Translations under genes and position numbers: made by a program | Notes under the pieces: model-generated | What the model was told of the DNA's origin: nothing | Databases searched by the model: none | Seen by the model: only the letters and a program-made list of their open reading frames with translations | Shown: one piece after another, positions 17,830 to 26,334 of the stretch | Numbering within the stretch: the first letter of the stretch is position 1 | How the letters are laid out: the number at the start of each line of letters is the position of its first letter | Source of the DNA: CBDHGY01 sp965263325 | Lineage (GTDB): Bacteria > Pseudomonadota > Alphaproteobacteria > Caulobacterales > Hyphomonadaceae | Length of the DNA stretch: 64,000 bases | Direction of reading: 5' to 3' | Assembly (NCBI GenBank): GCA_965263325.1 | Contig: CBDHGY010000002.1 | Span: forward strand, 868,001-932,000

Positions 17830-17963
17830 TGGCATCTACCTGTTATTGCGCGCGAATCTGCCCGTCGTTGAACTTAACTATCGCTACTCAACACTGGTTA
17901 ACAGCCACTTACTTGTTTGCTCAGCCACTTTCGCCTCGCTCTGGCGGCGTAGCGTTGCTGCTT

Positions 17964-19358
17964 CTAGTCTTCCAGTGTTCCCCGAAGGAACGGCAGAGGG
18001 TGCACGGTTATTTCGCTTTCGTACTCTTTTGGATCGTAAGGCTCTGCCGGTATGCTCAATCTGTCAAGCGACAAAGCCCCCATTGCGCGAAGGAGTTGGT
18101 GAGCGGCTACATAGGCATCGCGCTCTGCCCTTACCACATTTAGCCGGGCCTCAAACAATTCTTGTTCCTGATCGAGAACAGCGAGCGTCGTTCGAACGCC
18201 GACCGCCAGCTCTTCCTTGGCACCTTCATAGGCTATTTCTGCGGCATCTTCTTGGCGCTTCGAAGCCTCAATAGATTTCAGAGATGCTTGATAGCGATAA
18301 TAGGCTTGCGCAACCTGCGCGCGGATTTGGCGCTGCAATGCGTCAACCTGGCTGCGCGCACGCGAACGCTCGAGTTTCGCTGAACGCACCTGGCTTTGAA
18401 CAAGCCCTCCTTCGAAGAGCGGAATTGTCGCCTGAGCAAAAGCTCCCACGCTTGTATCGCGCTGCCCCTGATCAAAATCGCCATAGTCGAATGTTTCTTG
18501 AACCGATGCGGTGCCAACAATCGACAATTGCGGTTTCAATCTACCATATGCGCCTTTGATCGCCTCATTCGCTGCTTTTTCCGCGAACCTAGCAGCATTG
18601 ATATCTGGACTGTCACCAAGGGCGACACTGACAGCCTCATCCAATGATTCGGGAAGCGGAGGGATAGGTGGCGGCGGTGCCAAGGGGCCCGGCACGTCAC
18701 CGATCAGAAAGAGATAGGCTGCGATAGACGCCTCAAGCTGGGCTTCAGCGCCGGCCAAATTTGCCTTCGCCCCTTCGAGCCGCGCTTCAGATAACGATAC
18801 ATCTGTGCGTGTAATTTCGCCGACTTCGAACCTATCTGACGCAGCTTGCACCTGCTGCTCGAGGACTGAAACATTGTTTTGCCGGATCGTGACGGTTTCA
18901 CGATCTCGCAAAACGTCGACATAAGTCGTGACTGCTTGCAGGAACAAATCCTGTTCCGCAGCAGACAATTGCTCCGTTGCCGCGCTCAAACCAGCTTTTG
19001 CCTGACGAACCCCGGCCTTGATTTGTCCGCCGGCATAGATTGGCTTTGTCGCCTGAAGCTGCGCGGAAACTGAGGGTCTTTCGCCAAACTGCCCCTGACC
19101 AAAGAACGGATTGCTGAATGACGAATCAATTGACTCGACGCCCGCGCTCGCAGTCAGGTTTACTTGCGAACGCCATTGAGCCCTTGCACTTTCAACATTT
19201 TCCTGCGCGATTTTCGTCGCCGTCCGCTCAGCTTCCAGCTGCGGGTTGTTCTCATATGCAAGGCGCAACGCCTCCGGAAGCGTCTGTGAAATCGACACCA
19301 ATGGGAAGGCTGACACACTGACAAGCAAAGCGGCCATTCTCGAGATTTTCTTGGACAT
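17964..19358 (-). CDS. TolC-family outer-membrane efflux/secretion protein
   Basis: Outer-membrane channel subunit of the TolC family, 464 aa. A Sec signal peptide (residues 1-26) precedes two repeats of the OEP domain. The first opens LPEALRLAYENNPQLEAERT and contains TKPIYAGGQIKAGVRQAKAGL. The second opens SLDEAVSVALGDSPDINAAR and contains ATIPLFEGGLVQSQVRSAKLE. Long coiled-coil helices alternate with the beta segments, and a Pro-rich linker (PPPPIPPLPES) joins the repeats. Such proteins complete tripartite efflux pumps or type I secretion. It follows the Pcm-like gene by about 100 nt on the same strand, an order found in other alphaproteobacteria. Confidence 0.9.
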   Translation of the reverse strand: MSKKISRMAALLVSVSAFPLVSISQTLPEALRLAYENNPQLEAERTATKIAQENVESARAQWRSQVNLTASAGVESIDSSFSNPFFGQGQFGERPSVSAQLQATKPIYAGGQIKAGVRQAKAGLSAATEQLSAAEQDLFLQAVTTYVDVLRDRETVTIRQNNVSVLEQQVQAASDRFEVGEITRTDVSLSEARLEGAKANLAGAEAQLEASIAAYLFLIGDVPGPLAPPPPIPPLPESLDEAVSVALGDSPDINAARFAEKAANEAIKGAYGRLKPQLSIVGTASVQETFDYGDFDQGQRDTSVGAFAQATIPLFEGGLVQSQVRSAKLERSRARSQVDALQRQIRAQVAQAYYRYQASLKSIEASKRQEDAAEIAYEGAKEELAVGVRTTLAVLDQEQELFEARLNVVRAERDAYVAAHQLLRAMGALSLDRLSIPAEPYDPKEYESEITVHPLPFLRGTLED

Positions 19359-19462
19359 TAATCGACGCTCCGGTTTGCTTGACCTCACCATAGATAGGTT
19401 CAGGCACCGATTAGTGAACACCGTTCACTTTTCTGGAACATTAATTCTCGTGCGAAACAGCC

Positions 19463-20116
19463 CTAAAACTCGAATTCTTCTTTTTTGTCGAATTCTGAGA
19501 ATTTCGGGGGACGACAATCGAATACGTCGCGATAAGACAATAAATTGCCCGCTTTTGTGTAGATGCGCCCTTTTCCGAGATCACGATCAACCTGCGCGAC
19601 AACCGCGAGGCGTCCGCCATCGGAAAGCTGCTCGCCCCAAGCGTCTGGCATGGTCTCGATCATTCCACATATAATAATCAGGTCAAATGGTGCCTGATCA
19701 GGCAATCCAGCGCGAAGCTCCCCTTGAACCGAGACAGCACTGTCGAGCCCTGCTTCGCTGAAACGATCGGTCATTTTTTCAACAAGCTCTGCACTGTCCT
19801 CTAGCGCAATTGCCGTATCAACGACGCGGCTAACAACCCCAGCCTCATAGCCGGATCCGGCACCAATCAGCAGTGCGACATCACTACTTTTTGGCTCTGC
19901 TGCCTTGAGCAGTTTCGCAAAGTCGCGAGGTGTCCAGAGAGCTCGCCCTTGAGATGTCTGGATCTCTATTTCGGAGTAAGCGATTCCACGGGCTGTTTTC
20001 GGAACGAATATTTCTCGAGGCACATAGAGGAAGGCGTCCACGACCTCGAAATCTGTGACATCGTTCACGCGAATCTGCGTGTCGACCATTGTTTGTCTCA
20101 GTTTACTAAAGTCCAT
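19463..20116 (-). CDS. protein-L-isoaspartate O-methyltransferase-like protein
   Basis: Pcm-family SAM methyltransferase fold, 217 aa. The N-terminus RQTMVDTQIRVNDVTDFEVVDAF and VPREIFVP match the family. The region SDVALLIGAGSGYEAGVVSRV replaces the usual VLEIGTGSGYQ motif I, and FDLIIICGMIE replaces the usual strand with AAAP. These divergent positions suggest the protein may have lost repair activity or changed substrate, as is common for the Pcm-like gene next to tolC in alphaproteobacteria. Annotated as family-like rather than pcm for that reason. Confidence 0.8.
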   Translation of the reverse strand: MDFSKLRQTMVDTQIRVNDVTDFEVVDAFLYVPREIFVPKTARGIAYSEIEIQTSQGRALWTPRDFAKLLKAAEPKSSDVALLIGAGSGYEAGVVSRVVDTAIALEDSAELVEKMTDRFSEAGLDSAVSVQGELRAGLPDQAPFDLIIICGMIETMPDAWGEQLSDGGRLAVVAQVDRDLGKGRIYTKAGNLLSYRDVFDCRPPKFSEFDKKEEFEF

Positions 20117-20305
20117 TGTGGGCGCTCCGTAAAAGGCCAGTCACGTTCGGCAGCGAAATATCACGCATTGCTATAATCACAATGGGTTAGATCGTCTCGC
20201 AGCTGAGTTGGTGCGATACCTGCAGGTCTGATAGTTGCTATTAAAATCGAGTTAAACTAGCGACGCACCGATGGCGTGAAACTCGATATTCTATAAAGGA
20301 TCAAG

Positions 20306-21235
20306 GTGGCTAAGTATCTGGTAACAGGCGGGGCGGGCTTTATTGGCTCCCACCTATGCGAAGCACTTATGGCCGCTGGCCATTCTGTATCTGCGTTCGA
20401 CGACCTTTCGACGGGAAAGTTCGAGAACTTGCCAGAGCAAGTAAAATTGATCGAAGGGGATGTTTGCGATGCCAGCGCTCTAGCTGCAGCAATGGACAGT
20501 ATGGATGGTTGCTTCCACCTGGCGGCAATCGCATCTGTGGAAAAGAGCAACACGGACTGGCTTTCTACCCATCAAACCAATTTGGGAGGAACAATCAACG
20601 TCTTCGAAGCGGCGAGAAAATGTGGCCAAATTCCAGTAGTTTATGCCTCATCCGCCGCCATTTATGGAGCCGAACCAGACACACCCATTTCCGAGGATGC
20701 GCCCAAAAAGCCTCTGACGGCCTACGGTGCGGATAAATTAGGGTGTGAGCTCCATGCCCTGCCCGCATGGTATGTACACGGCGTACCTTCCACGGGGCTT
20801 AGGCTATTTAACGTTTATGGACCGCGTCAGGATCCGAAATCTCCTTATTCCGGCGTGATCTCTATATTCGCTGATCGCCTCAGCACCGGAGAAGATATTA
20901 CAATTCACGGTGACGGATCGCAGACACGGGACTTCATATATGTGAGCGATGTATGCGCATCATTTGTCGCTGCCATGCAAAACACAGGGAGCAGCGCGGC
21001 AGCCATTAACGTGTGTACGGGTCACGAGACGTCGATCCGTCAGCTCGCTGAAACGCTTGCTGAGATCACAGATTACAAAAAACCTTTCATTTTCGGTCCG
21101 GCACGCGCTGGCGATATCCCAAAATCATACGGCGACAATTCAAAACTACGTCAGGAATTGGGTGTCCGCCCAAATGTGAGTTTGGCTGAGGGCCTTTTAC
21201 GTCTTTTAGACGCGAACCGTGCCGAAGGCATCTGA
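20306..21235 (+). CDS. NAD-dependent nucleotide-sugar epimerase
   Basis: Extended short-chain dehydrogenase of the UDP-glucose/UDP-GlcNAc 4-epimerase type, 309 aa. The N-terminal VTGGAGFIGSHL binds NAD. HLAAIASV, the catalytic Ser in YASSAAIYG and the YxxxK pair (AYGADKLG) are all present, as are RLFNVYGPRQDP and DGSQTRDFIYVSDV. It starts with GTG after an AAAGGAT site. It precedes the polysaccharide locus and probably supplies a C4-epimerised nucleotide sugar for it, but two tRNA genes lie between. Substrate choice (glucose or N-acetylated sugar) cannot be decided by eye. Confidence 0.88.
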   Translation: MAKYLVTGGAGFIGSHLCEALMAAGHSVSAFDDLSTGKFENLPEQVKLIEGDVCDASALAAAMDSMDGCFHLAAIASVEKSNTDWLSTHQTNLGGTINVFEAARKCGQIPVVYASSAAIYGAEPDTPISEDAPKKPLTAYGADKLGCELHALPAWYVHGVPSTGLRLFNVYGPRQDPKSPYSGVISIFADRLSTGEDITIHGDGSQTRDFIYVSDVCASFVAAMQNTGSSAAAINVCTGHETSIRQLAETLAEITDYKKPFIFGPARAGDIPKSYGDNSKLRQELGVRPNVSLAEGLLRLLDANRAEGI

Positions 21236-21258
21236 AGGCGGGAAAACTATTATTTCGA

Positions 21259-21334
21259 TGGCTCCGTGAGTAGGACTCGAACCTACGACCGGGCGATTAA
21301 CAGTCGCCTGCTCTACCAACTGAGCTATCACGGA
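21259..21334 (-). tRNA. tRNA-Asn (anticodon GTT)
   Basis: 76 nt including an encoded CCA. The minus strand reads TCCGTGA acceptor, TAGCTCAGTTGGTAGAGC D-arm, anticodon stem GGCGA / TCGCC with loop CTGTTAA (anticodon GTT), and GGTTCGAGTCC T-arm, closing with TCACGGA-G-CCA. All stems pair. Confidence 0.97.
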
Positions 21335-21413
21335 CTACCGTCGAAAGACTGCCGACATACCAGAACATTATGGTGTGTCTAGACCTATCGCGAACCGACG
21401 CTGATAAAAAAAT

Positions 21414-21433
21414 GGCGGGAGCGAACTCCCGCC
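21414..21433 (-). terminator. Rho-independent terminator between tRNA genes
   Basis: Perfect 8-bp GGCGGGAG / CTCCCGCC stem with a 4-nt tetraloop (TTCG on the minus strand), followed on that strand by ATTTTTTTAT. It would end a minus-strand transcript coming from tRNA-Cys or from a small RNA starting in 21434-21560. A second hairpin, GTGTCT / AGACAC, lies just upstream at 21454-21473. Confidence 0.8.
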
Positions 21434-21565
21434 GAGGCGTTGGGTGATGGTGGGTGTCTCCAAGTGAAGACACGGAGAATATCCCCCGAGATGGTTAATG
21501 ACCCATTAAGAGGTTGAGAAAAAATCAATATCGCCTGTAAACACTGCGCATCAGGCAGTCACGGC

Positions 21566-21642
21566 CAATGGATAGCCGCCAGATCAGCCACGACTTTTAT
21601 AACTTTAAGGCCGCCCGATTCTGCCAACTAAGCTATCTAAAC
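21566..21642 (-). pseudogene. decayed tRNA-like remnant
   Basis: On the minus strand, TAGCTTAGTTGGCAGAATC (about 21617-21635) differs by only a few bases from the canonical tRNA D-arm. Downstream, at the spacing expected for an anticodon arm, is GGCGG with a 7-nt loop CCTTAAA, then a region resembling a T-arm. The anticodon stem and acceptor stem do not pair, there is no CCA, and the loop would read TTA, so this cannot be a working tRNA. It lies between intact tRNA-Cys and tRNA-Asn, consistent with a decaying third member of a tRNA cluster. Exact limits are approximate. Confidence 0.4.
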
Positions 21643-21671
21643 CTGCCATGGATTAATAAATCAGATGCGAT

Positions 21672-21745
21672 TGGAGGCCCCGACCGGAATCGAACCGGTG
21701 TACACGGATTTGCAATCCGCTGCGTCACCACTCCGCCACAGGGCC
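21672..21745 (-). tRNA. tRNA-Cys (anticodon GCA)
   Basis: 74 nt including an encoded CCA. The minus strand starts GGCCCTG and ends CGGGGCC-T-CCA, with anticodon loop TTGCAAA (anticodon GCA) and T-arm GGTTCGATTCC. The acceptor stem pairs with one G-T wobble. Confidence 0.97.
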
Positions 21746-21894
21746 TGAATTCGCCGGAAAGCATATTGCCAGATTATGTGGTGAGCCAGGGCGAATATGC
21801 CATGGCAATCTGACCGCTTTTTCCCGAACCGCTTCCTATCGATCTCACCAATATTTCGCAAGACTTTTCGCAGCACCGTGCTCGAAGCGCTGAG

Positions 21895-22998
21895 TTAGCG
21901 CAATGAATTCAGCTTATTTTTCAAGAAACGCTTGATCGGTTTCAAGACAAGAAACTTCGCCCTCAGCAATATGCCGCCGAGCGTCCATCGGAAATACATC
22001 AATCGGCAGTGCTCGACGTATTGTTCCGAGCGCTCGCGTAACAAATTGTCGTACGTAGAACCAACGCGCGAGCCATCAATTCCGCGCAGACCATTTTCGC
22101 TGCCATACAAAATCATTTCATCGAGCAAAACGCGGCCGAGACTGAGATGCGAATACTCCGGCAAATATGCAAAATTGTAGTCATAAAAGACTTTGTTCCA
22201 CAAAAAGCCAAAACGGTATGAGGCGAGCTTGCCTTCAACATGCACTGTTCCTACCATCAGTGAGCCTTCTGACGCCGCGTGCGATGCGACAGACCGGAAG
22301 AACTTATACCTCTCTTCTGATCCAAATATGCCAACGCCTTCATCGCCCTTCCAGCTCGCGCCTTCAACCGACCTTATGTTGCTGAGGAGATCGTCCAACT
22401 CTGCCTCTCCAGGCTGCCATACTCTAAATGTATGATCCATTTTTTCGAGTTTTTTTCGTGCACGCCGGCCGCGTTTTCCGATAAGGCTTTTCGAGGGCGT
22501 GTTCTCATCCGGACGAAACTCGAACATTAAAACAGGCGTGTGACGTTTTACCGCCACAAACCAACCTAGTAATTTCTTATTCCTGAGTTGTTCGCTTGAT
22601 ACCTCGTCGAGCAGAATGGAAGACCATTTAGCAATTTTCTTTCTGGCTGCGTCCACCATTTCGTTCAATTTGTGCGAATAGTCATTCGAAATTGAAACGC
22701 TGTGACGATCCGACTTCGGTTCCGTCAAAAATCGAAGGACAGGGAATTTTAGTCCAAGGAATGACTCTTCGCTAATCCGCAAGGGCAACCAACCAAGTAA
22801 CTCTCCATCAGAAGATCGACTTACTATGAAGCACTTTTGTTCATCACTTAGGGCGGCATCTGCCGATGCCAGCCAGGCCCAGGAATCAAACGGCGTTGAC
22901 TCGGCTTGTTGGTGAAGAAAAGTATCGACTTCTTTCTGCGTTAAAACGTCCGTCAAACGTGAGCTCGTTGTAATAAGAACATTTTGCTGAAATGACAT
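21895..22998 (-). CDS. CelD/FemAB-like N-acyltransferase (GNAT fold)
   Basis: 367-aa protein of the Acetyltransf_6 (BcsL/CelD) type, a tandem GNAT fold related to FemAB. The conserved part is in the second half: KRGRRARKKLEKM and VEGASWKGDEGVGIFG (the usual E-x-S-W-K-G), then ASYRFGFLWNKVFYDYNFAYLPEYSHLSLGRVL in three short conserved segments, and DGSRVGSTYDNLLRE. It probably transfers an acyl group to an amino sugar; Caulobacter HfsK, needed for holdfast, is of this class. It is the last gene of the minus-strand arm of the polysaccharide locus. The C-terminus is basic. Confidence 0.8.
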   Translation of the reverse strand: MSFQQNVLITTSSRLTDVLTQKEVDTFLHQQAESTPFDSWAWLASADAALSDEQKCFIVSRSSDGELLGWLPLRISEESFLGLKFPVLRFLTEPKSDRHSVSISNDYSHKLNEMVDAARKKIAKWSSILLDEVSSEQLRNKKLLGWFVAVKRHTPVLMFEFRPDENTPSKSLIGKRGRRARKKLEKMDHTFRVWQPGEAELDDLLSNIRSVEGASWKGDEGVGIFGSEERYKFFRSVASHAASEGSLMVGTVHVEGKLASYRFGFLWNKVFYDYNFAYLPEYSHLSLGRVLLDEMILYGSENGLRGIDGSRVGSTYDNLLRERSEQYVEHCRLMYFRWTLGGILLRAKFLVLKPIKRFLKNKLNSLR

Positions 22999-23082
22999 TT
23001 TACGTACCCAGCATTAGCGTTCTGAAATCAAAAGAAGCCTATACCTCAACGTGGCGCGCCTCCGATATATTCAAGACATGTC

Positions 23083-23916
23083 CTAGTAAGCGCCGCGGCG
23101 ATAAAAAACGACGCTAATTGTCTTGCAAGATATGTGCAGATCGGTTTTGAACGACAAATTGCGGATGTAATGCGTGTCCAATTCAGACCGTTCGTCAAAA
23201 TCCACATCCGCGCGGCCAGAAACCTGCCACAGTCCGGTAAGGCCAGGTGTTGCCGCTAATCGTGGGAGGTGAGACTTGCGATATGTCGTTGCTTTGAAGG
23301 ACGTTGGCCGCGGCCCAACAAGTGACATATCCCCACGAAGTACATTGATTAAATTCGGCAATTCATCAATGCTTGTTTTACGAAGAAAGGCCCCGATGCG
23401 CGTAATTCTAGGATCATTCTTCAACTTAAAATCAGGTGAGCCCTCATCGAATATATTGCGATCCATCAATTCCTTTTTCAGATCTTCCGCATTCGCAACC
23501 ATTGTTCGAAATTTGTACAAGGCGAACCGGCGACCGAGATACCCCGTTCTTTGCTGAATAAAGAAAATCGGTCCACGGCTCGTTGCCTTTATCGCGATGG
23601 CGACCAGCAAGAAAACCGGTAGAAAGAACAATAAAGCCAACGCGGCGAACAGTTTGTCCAAAAGAGGTTTGGTGAACCGGGCATAAGAGAGGGCTCGGTT
23701 TGACTCTCTCGGCAAAGCTATTCCTTGCAATGCGCTCTCGTCACGAACGAGACCTTCAAGTTCTTCGCCGAGATTTTTCGTCCCACTCAGAAGCGACGAA
23801 ACAATCGGATCATAGTCGATGGTATCCCGCCGTAGGAGAGTTGAATCCCCCGCATATACCTCCACCGGCCTGCCACCCGCAGACACTGCTTTAAGAGATT
23901 CTCTCTTACCCGACAA
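23083..23916 (-). CDS. undecaprenyl-phosphate sugar-1-phosphate transferase (initiating)
   Basis: Monotopic phosphoglycosyl transferase, 277 aa. One hydrophobic helix (LLFFLPVFLLVAIAIKA, about residues 95-112) re-enters the membrane. The catalytic core follows with GPIFFIQQRTGYLGRRFALY, KFRTMVANAE, IGAFLRKTSIDELPNLINVL and RGDMSLVGPRP (SLVGPRP hallmark), then TPGLTGLWQVSGR. It loads the first sugar phosphate onto undecaprenyl phosphate in the inner membrane. The soluble 90-residue N-terminus lacks the usual four-helix module. The start is probably the TTG at 23916, with AGG and GGGAG just upstream. It serves as the initiator for the whole locus. Confidence 0.9.
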   Translation of the reverse strand: MSGKRESLKAVSAGGRPVEVYAGDSTLLRRDTIDYDPIVSSLLSGTKNLGEELEGLVRDESALQGIALPRESNRALSYARFTKPLLDKLFAALALLFFLPVFLLVAIAIKATSRGPIFFIQQRTGYLGRRFALYKFRTMVANAEDLKKELMDRNIFDEGSPDFKLKNDPRITRIGAFLRKTSIDELPNLINVLRGDMSLVGPRPTSFKATTYRKSHLPRLAATPGLTGLWQVSGRADVDFDERSELDTHYIRNLSFKTDLHISCKTISVVFYRRGAY

Positions 23917-24215
23917 AACCTGCTCCCATCACACACAAACAAATTTAGACTGCAAATTAAGGACCAGCCTGTCGGCATATCGAAGCAAACTACCGCTTTT
24001 GATAAAAACGCCAATGACGCCCAACTTGCTAAGTCTATCCCGCTGCCCAAATCATAGCTCAGCTTTGTGATATCGCTCTGAACTTGATGCACCAGTACTT
24101 AAATTTATTGGATTCTGCACGACATTTTTGCATAAGTTTTACGGCTTTTTGCAGATTCTCGAAGCAGTTCGTACACTGCGTGTAATTCGAAAGATTAACT
24201 CGCCTAATTGGGGAA
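23917..24215. other. 299-bp gap, no gene seen
   Basis: AT-rich spacer between the cupin-like gene and the sugar transferase gene, both on the minus strand. No credible reading frame, tRNA, terminator or inverted repeat of note was found. It is long enough to hold a separate promoter for the transferase gene, but no clear -35/-10 pair could be picked by eye. Confidence 0.5.
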
Positions 24216-25127
24216 TTATTCAGATGAGTTCTTACTTCTTTTTGGCTTTGCCGACTTTGCGCCAGCATAAATCCCAACGAGCAAATTGTCGCGAACTTTT
24301 CGACGTCCCGGTTTGGGGGGGCGAAGCCCCAGCTTTCGTACAGTGCGGTTTATTTTATGAAGGTGGCTTTCTTTTCGGGACTCGCGTGAGCGCCAGGTAA
24401 CGCTCAACGATAGAGAAACTTTGTCTCCGTTTTCAACCCAATGGGGCGCAGTTACCGGGACATAGAGCGCATCACCTGAGTTCAACTCGTAGACTTCTCC
24501 CCCATCTTCAAAACTCGGATCGTATTTTAAGTTCCGGTGTGCACCCGCATGAAAAGCCTCATGCGCTTCTTGACTACAGAAGCGGTCATCACCTTTAGGA
24601 AACAAATGCATGAACTTTTTTCCAGACACTTGCATTAAAATATTGTGTTCTGGATCCATGTGGTAGGGCGTCACTGCCCGCGGCGAAGAAATGAATATAA
24701 ATGCTTCGCGGTGTTGATAGATTCCTGTTTTCGGCAATACGGCTTGCTCAATTGATGTCAGGCACTCATCTAATAACGCGCTGTATTTAGGATGCTTTTG
24801 AACCTGCTTGAGAACCGCCCATGAGGAACAATTCTCGATTGAACCTAATGTATCGCGGATAGATAAGCCGTTCGTTGGCGTTGCATTCGGGTCCATCTCA
24901 ACATCGATGTCGGCCCGGTTATACTCAATAAGCGCTGGGTCCAGAGAATCGGCCAAGTCTTGCAACGCCTCTATCCGAAACAGGTCATGATCCGCAAGAA
25001 AATGGCGCATTCGGCACGGTCGGAGCGGATAAGACTGTTCGAAGGCTCGAACCGTTTCGAGCTCAAACAAGGTGTCTGGTGATGTCTTGGTGGATGGTAT
25101 TGCAGTGTTCATAACAGGTCTTGGCAT
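24216..25127 (-). CDS. cupin-like (JmjC-type) oxygenase-fold protein
   Basis: 303 aa. A metal-binding cupin core is visible: FIFISSPRAVTPYHMDPEH with the HxD pair, ILMQVSGKKFMHLFPKGD, and the distal His in LNSGDALYVPVTAPHWVEN. This is the arrangement of Fe(II)/2-oxoglutarate JmjC-like hydroxylases. The C-terminal 70 residues are basic and Pro/Lys-rich. The ATG at 25127 directly abuts the stop of the upstream acyltransferase gene; a second ATG is 15 nt further on. Its place inside the polysaccharide locus suggests modification of a sugar, lipid or protein of that pathway, but the substrate is unknown. Confidence 0.75.
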   Translation of the reverse strand: MPRPVMNTAIPSTKTSPDTLFELETVRAFEQSYPLRPCRMRHFLADHDLFRIEALQDLADSLDPALIEYNRADIDVEMDPNATPTNGLSIRDTLGSIENCSSWAVLKQVQKHPKYSALLDECLTSIEQAVLPKTGIYQHREAFIFISSPRAVTPYHMDPEHNILMQVSGKKFMHLFPKGDDRFCSQEAHEAFHAGAHRNLKYDPSFEDGGEVYELNSGDALYVPVTAPHWVENGDKVSLSLSVTWRSRESRKESHLHKINRTVRKLGLRPPKPGRRKVRDNLLVGIYAGAKSAKPKRSKNSSE

Positions 25128-26237
25128 TCAGTTCTTGAAATTGGCGACTAACCGAGAAAGTACATCATCGTAGATAGAGGCCAATCTCGCAATAGGTCGT
25201 TTTGGAGAAACTTTCATCGAGCAGATCTCAATGCGTTCGCGCCACAGCTTATTGATCATCGGATGATCTTCAGAGGCGCAAGAGTCTGACCATCCGCCAG
25301 CTGTGGTATCACCGCCTAGAAACCGTTGCAGGTAAGCCAGCTCCAACAACACGCCGGGAGAATATTTCCCAAACGCTTCATCATAAGCAATTTTGTAGGT
25401 GAAGTTACCAAACGGACGCGCAAGAAACGTTATCATCATGGCGACAGGCGCGTCATCTAAGCGCAGCTTAATGATGCTGAGCTTGTCTTGAGCGAACGCA
25501 TCCCGGCAAACTTTAAGAAAGAAGTGTGATGTAGTGGCGTCTGATGCAATGGCGGTTTCCTCAGTGCCCTTCCAACCAGATCTCTCTAACTGCAAAAAGG
25601 CCTCAAGCCAATTTTCCAAATCATCACTCTCTGAAAGCCAATTTTCCTGAAGACTACCCAAGTCTTCCAGCCGGCGTCGTTGGCGGCGAAATTCCTTGCG
25701 CTTCTTCTTTGTGAGGAAGGATTGAAAATAAGAGTCAGATGTCATTGTGTGGTTTATGAACGCTCGGCGAAACCGTCTATATTCGCGGTGCCATCTTTTG
25801 GACTCGGTGAGCACTTTTGCCAGTGACTCAAAAGAACTCCCAGCCCCTTTCAATCCTCGAAGCCGGAGGGTGGAACCAAGCGTTGGGGAGCGATCTATCG
25901 CGGAAAACAGACTTCTCCAGAACTCATATTCGTGGCCGGGCGCAATCAAGGGTTGGCCTGAGAAGCAAAAATCATGATGCCAGTTTGTGACAGTCCGAGG
26001 CCGTCCACGTCCAGTCTTCACCTTTGCAAGCAAGGGAACATATCCTATGAGCATATCAGCGTCTTGCTCACTCCAGACAAAGCAATGTGTAATACGTTCT
26101 TGGAACGCCTGTGCCGCGCTCAAAATGTACCACGGTTCGTAAAATACATTTGGCCAAGAAGCCTCAGCAGCAAGCGCCGACCAAGAGGTCTTCATCGCTT
26201 CGATGCGCTGCGTGTCTTCGACAAACTCTACCGGCAT
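25128..26237 (-). CDS. second CelD/FemAB-like N-acyltransferase
   Basis: 369 aa, same Acetyltransf_6 class as the protein at 21895-22998 but clearly divergent. It has an N-terminal half with FYEPWYILSAAQAF, LIGYVPLLAKV and WHHDFCFSGQPLI, a very basic linker (FLTKKKRKEFRRQRRRLEDL), and the conserved LQLERSGWKGTEETAI, KLRLDDAPVAMMITFL, TYKIAYDEAFGKYSPGVLLE. It is likely a cytoplasmic N-acyltransferase for an amino sugar or lipid-linked precursor. Coupled to the cupin-like gene (start abuts its stop). Two such enzymes in one locus suggest two acylation steps or a heterodimer. Confidence 0.8.
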   Translation of the reverse strand: MPVEFVEDTQRIEAMKTSWSALAAEASWPNVFYEPWYILSAAQAFQERITHCFVWSEQDADMLIGYVPLLAKVKTGRGRPRTVTNWHHDFCFSGQPLIAPGHEYEFWRSLFSAIDRSPTLGSTLRLRGLKGAGSSFESLAKVLTESKRWHREYRRFRRAFINHTMTSDSYFQSFLTKKKRKEFRRQRRRLEDLGSLQENWLSESDDLENWLEAFLQLERSGWKGTEETAIASDATTSHFFLKVCRDAFAQDKLSIIKLRLDDAPVAMMITFLARPFGNFTYKIAYDEAFGKYSPGVLLELAYLQRFLGGDTTAGGWSDSCASEDHPMINKLWRERIEICSMKVSPKRPIARLASIYDDVLSRLVANFKN

Positions 26238-26334
26238 TTGGTCATCTCACAGCAATGACGAGCAGTATGGCAGAAAGTATTGAACTAATCCCAGAAGACA
26301 AAACTACGTTCCTTCAAAACGTGTTGAGCGAGAT

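Noticed and set aside
21568..21813. 81-codon plus-strand frame across the tRNA-Cys gene
   Set aside because: It reads through the antisense of tRNA-Cys and the tRNA remnant; no ribosome binding site or protein-like features.
24313..24332. G-rich hairpin (GGGG / CCCC)
   Set aside because: It lies inside the coding end of the cupin-like gene, encoding a Pro-rich segment, and has no T-run, so it is not a terminator.
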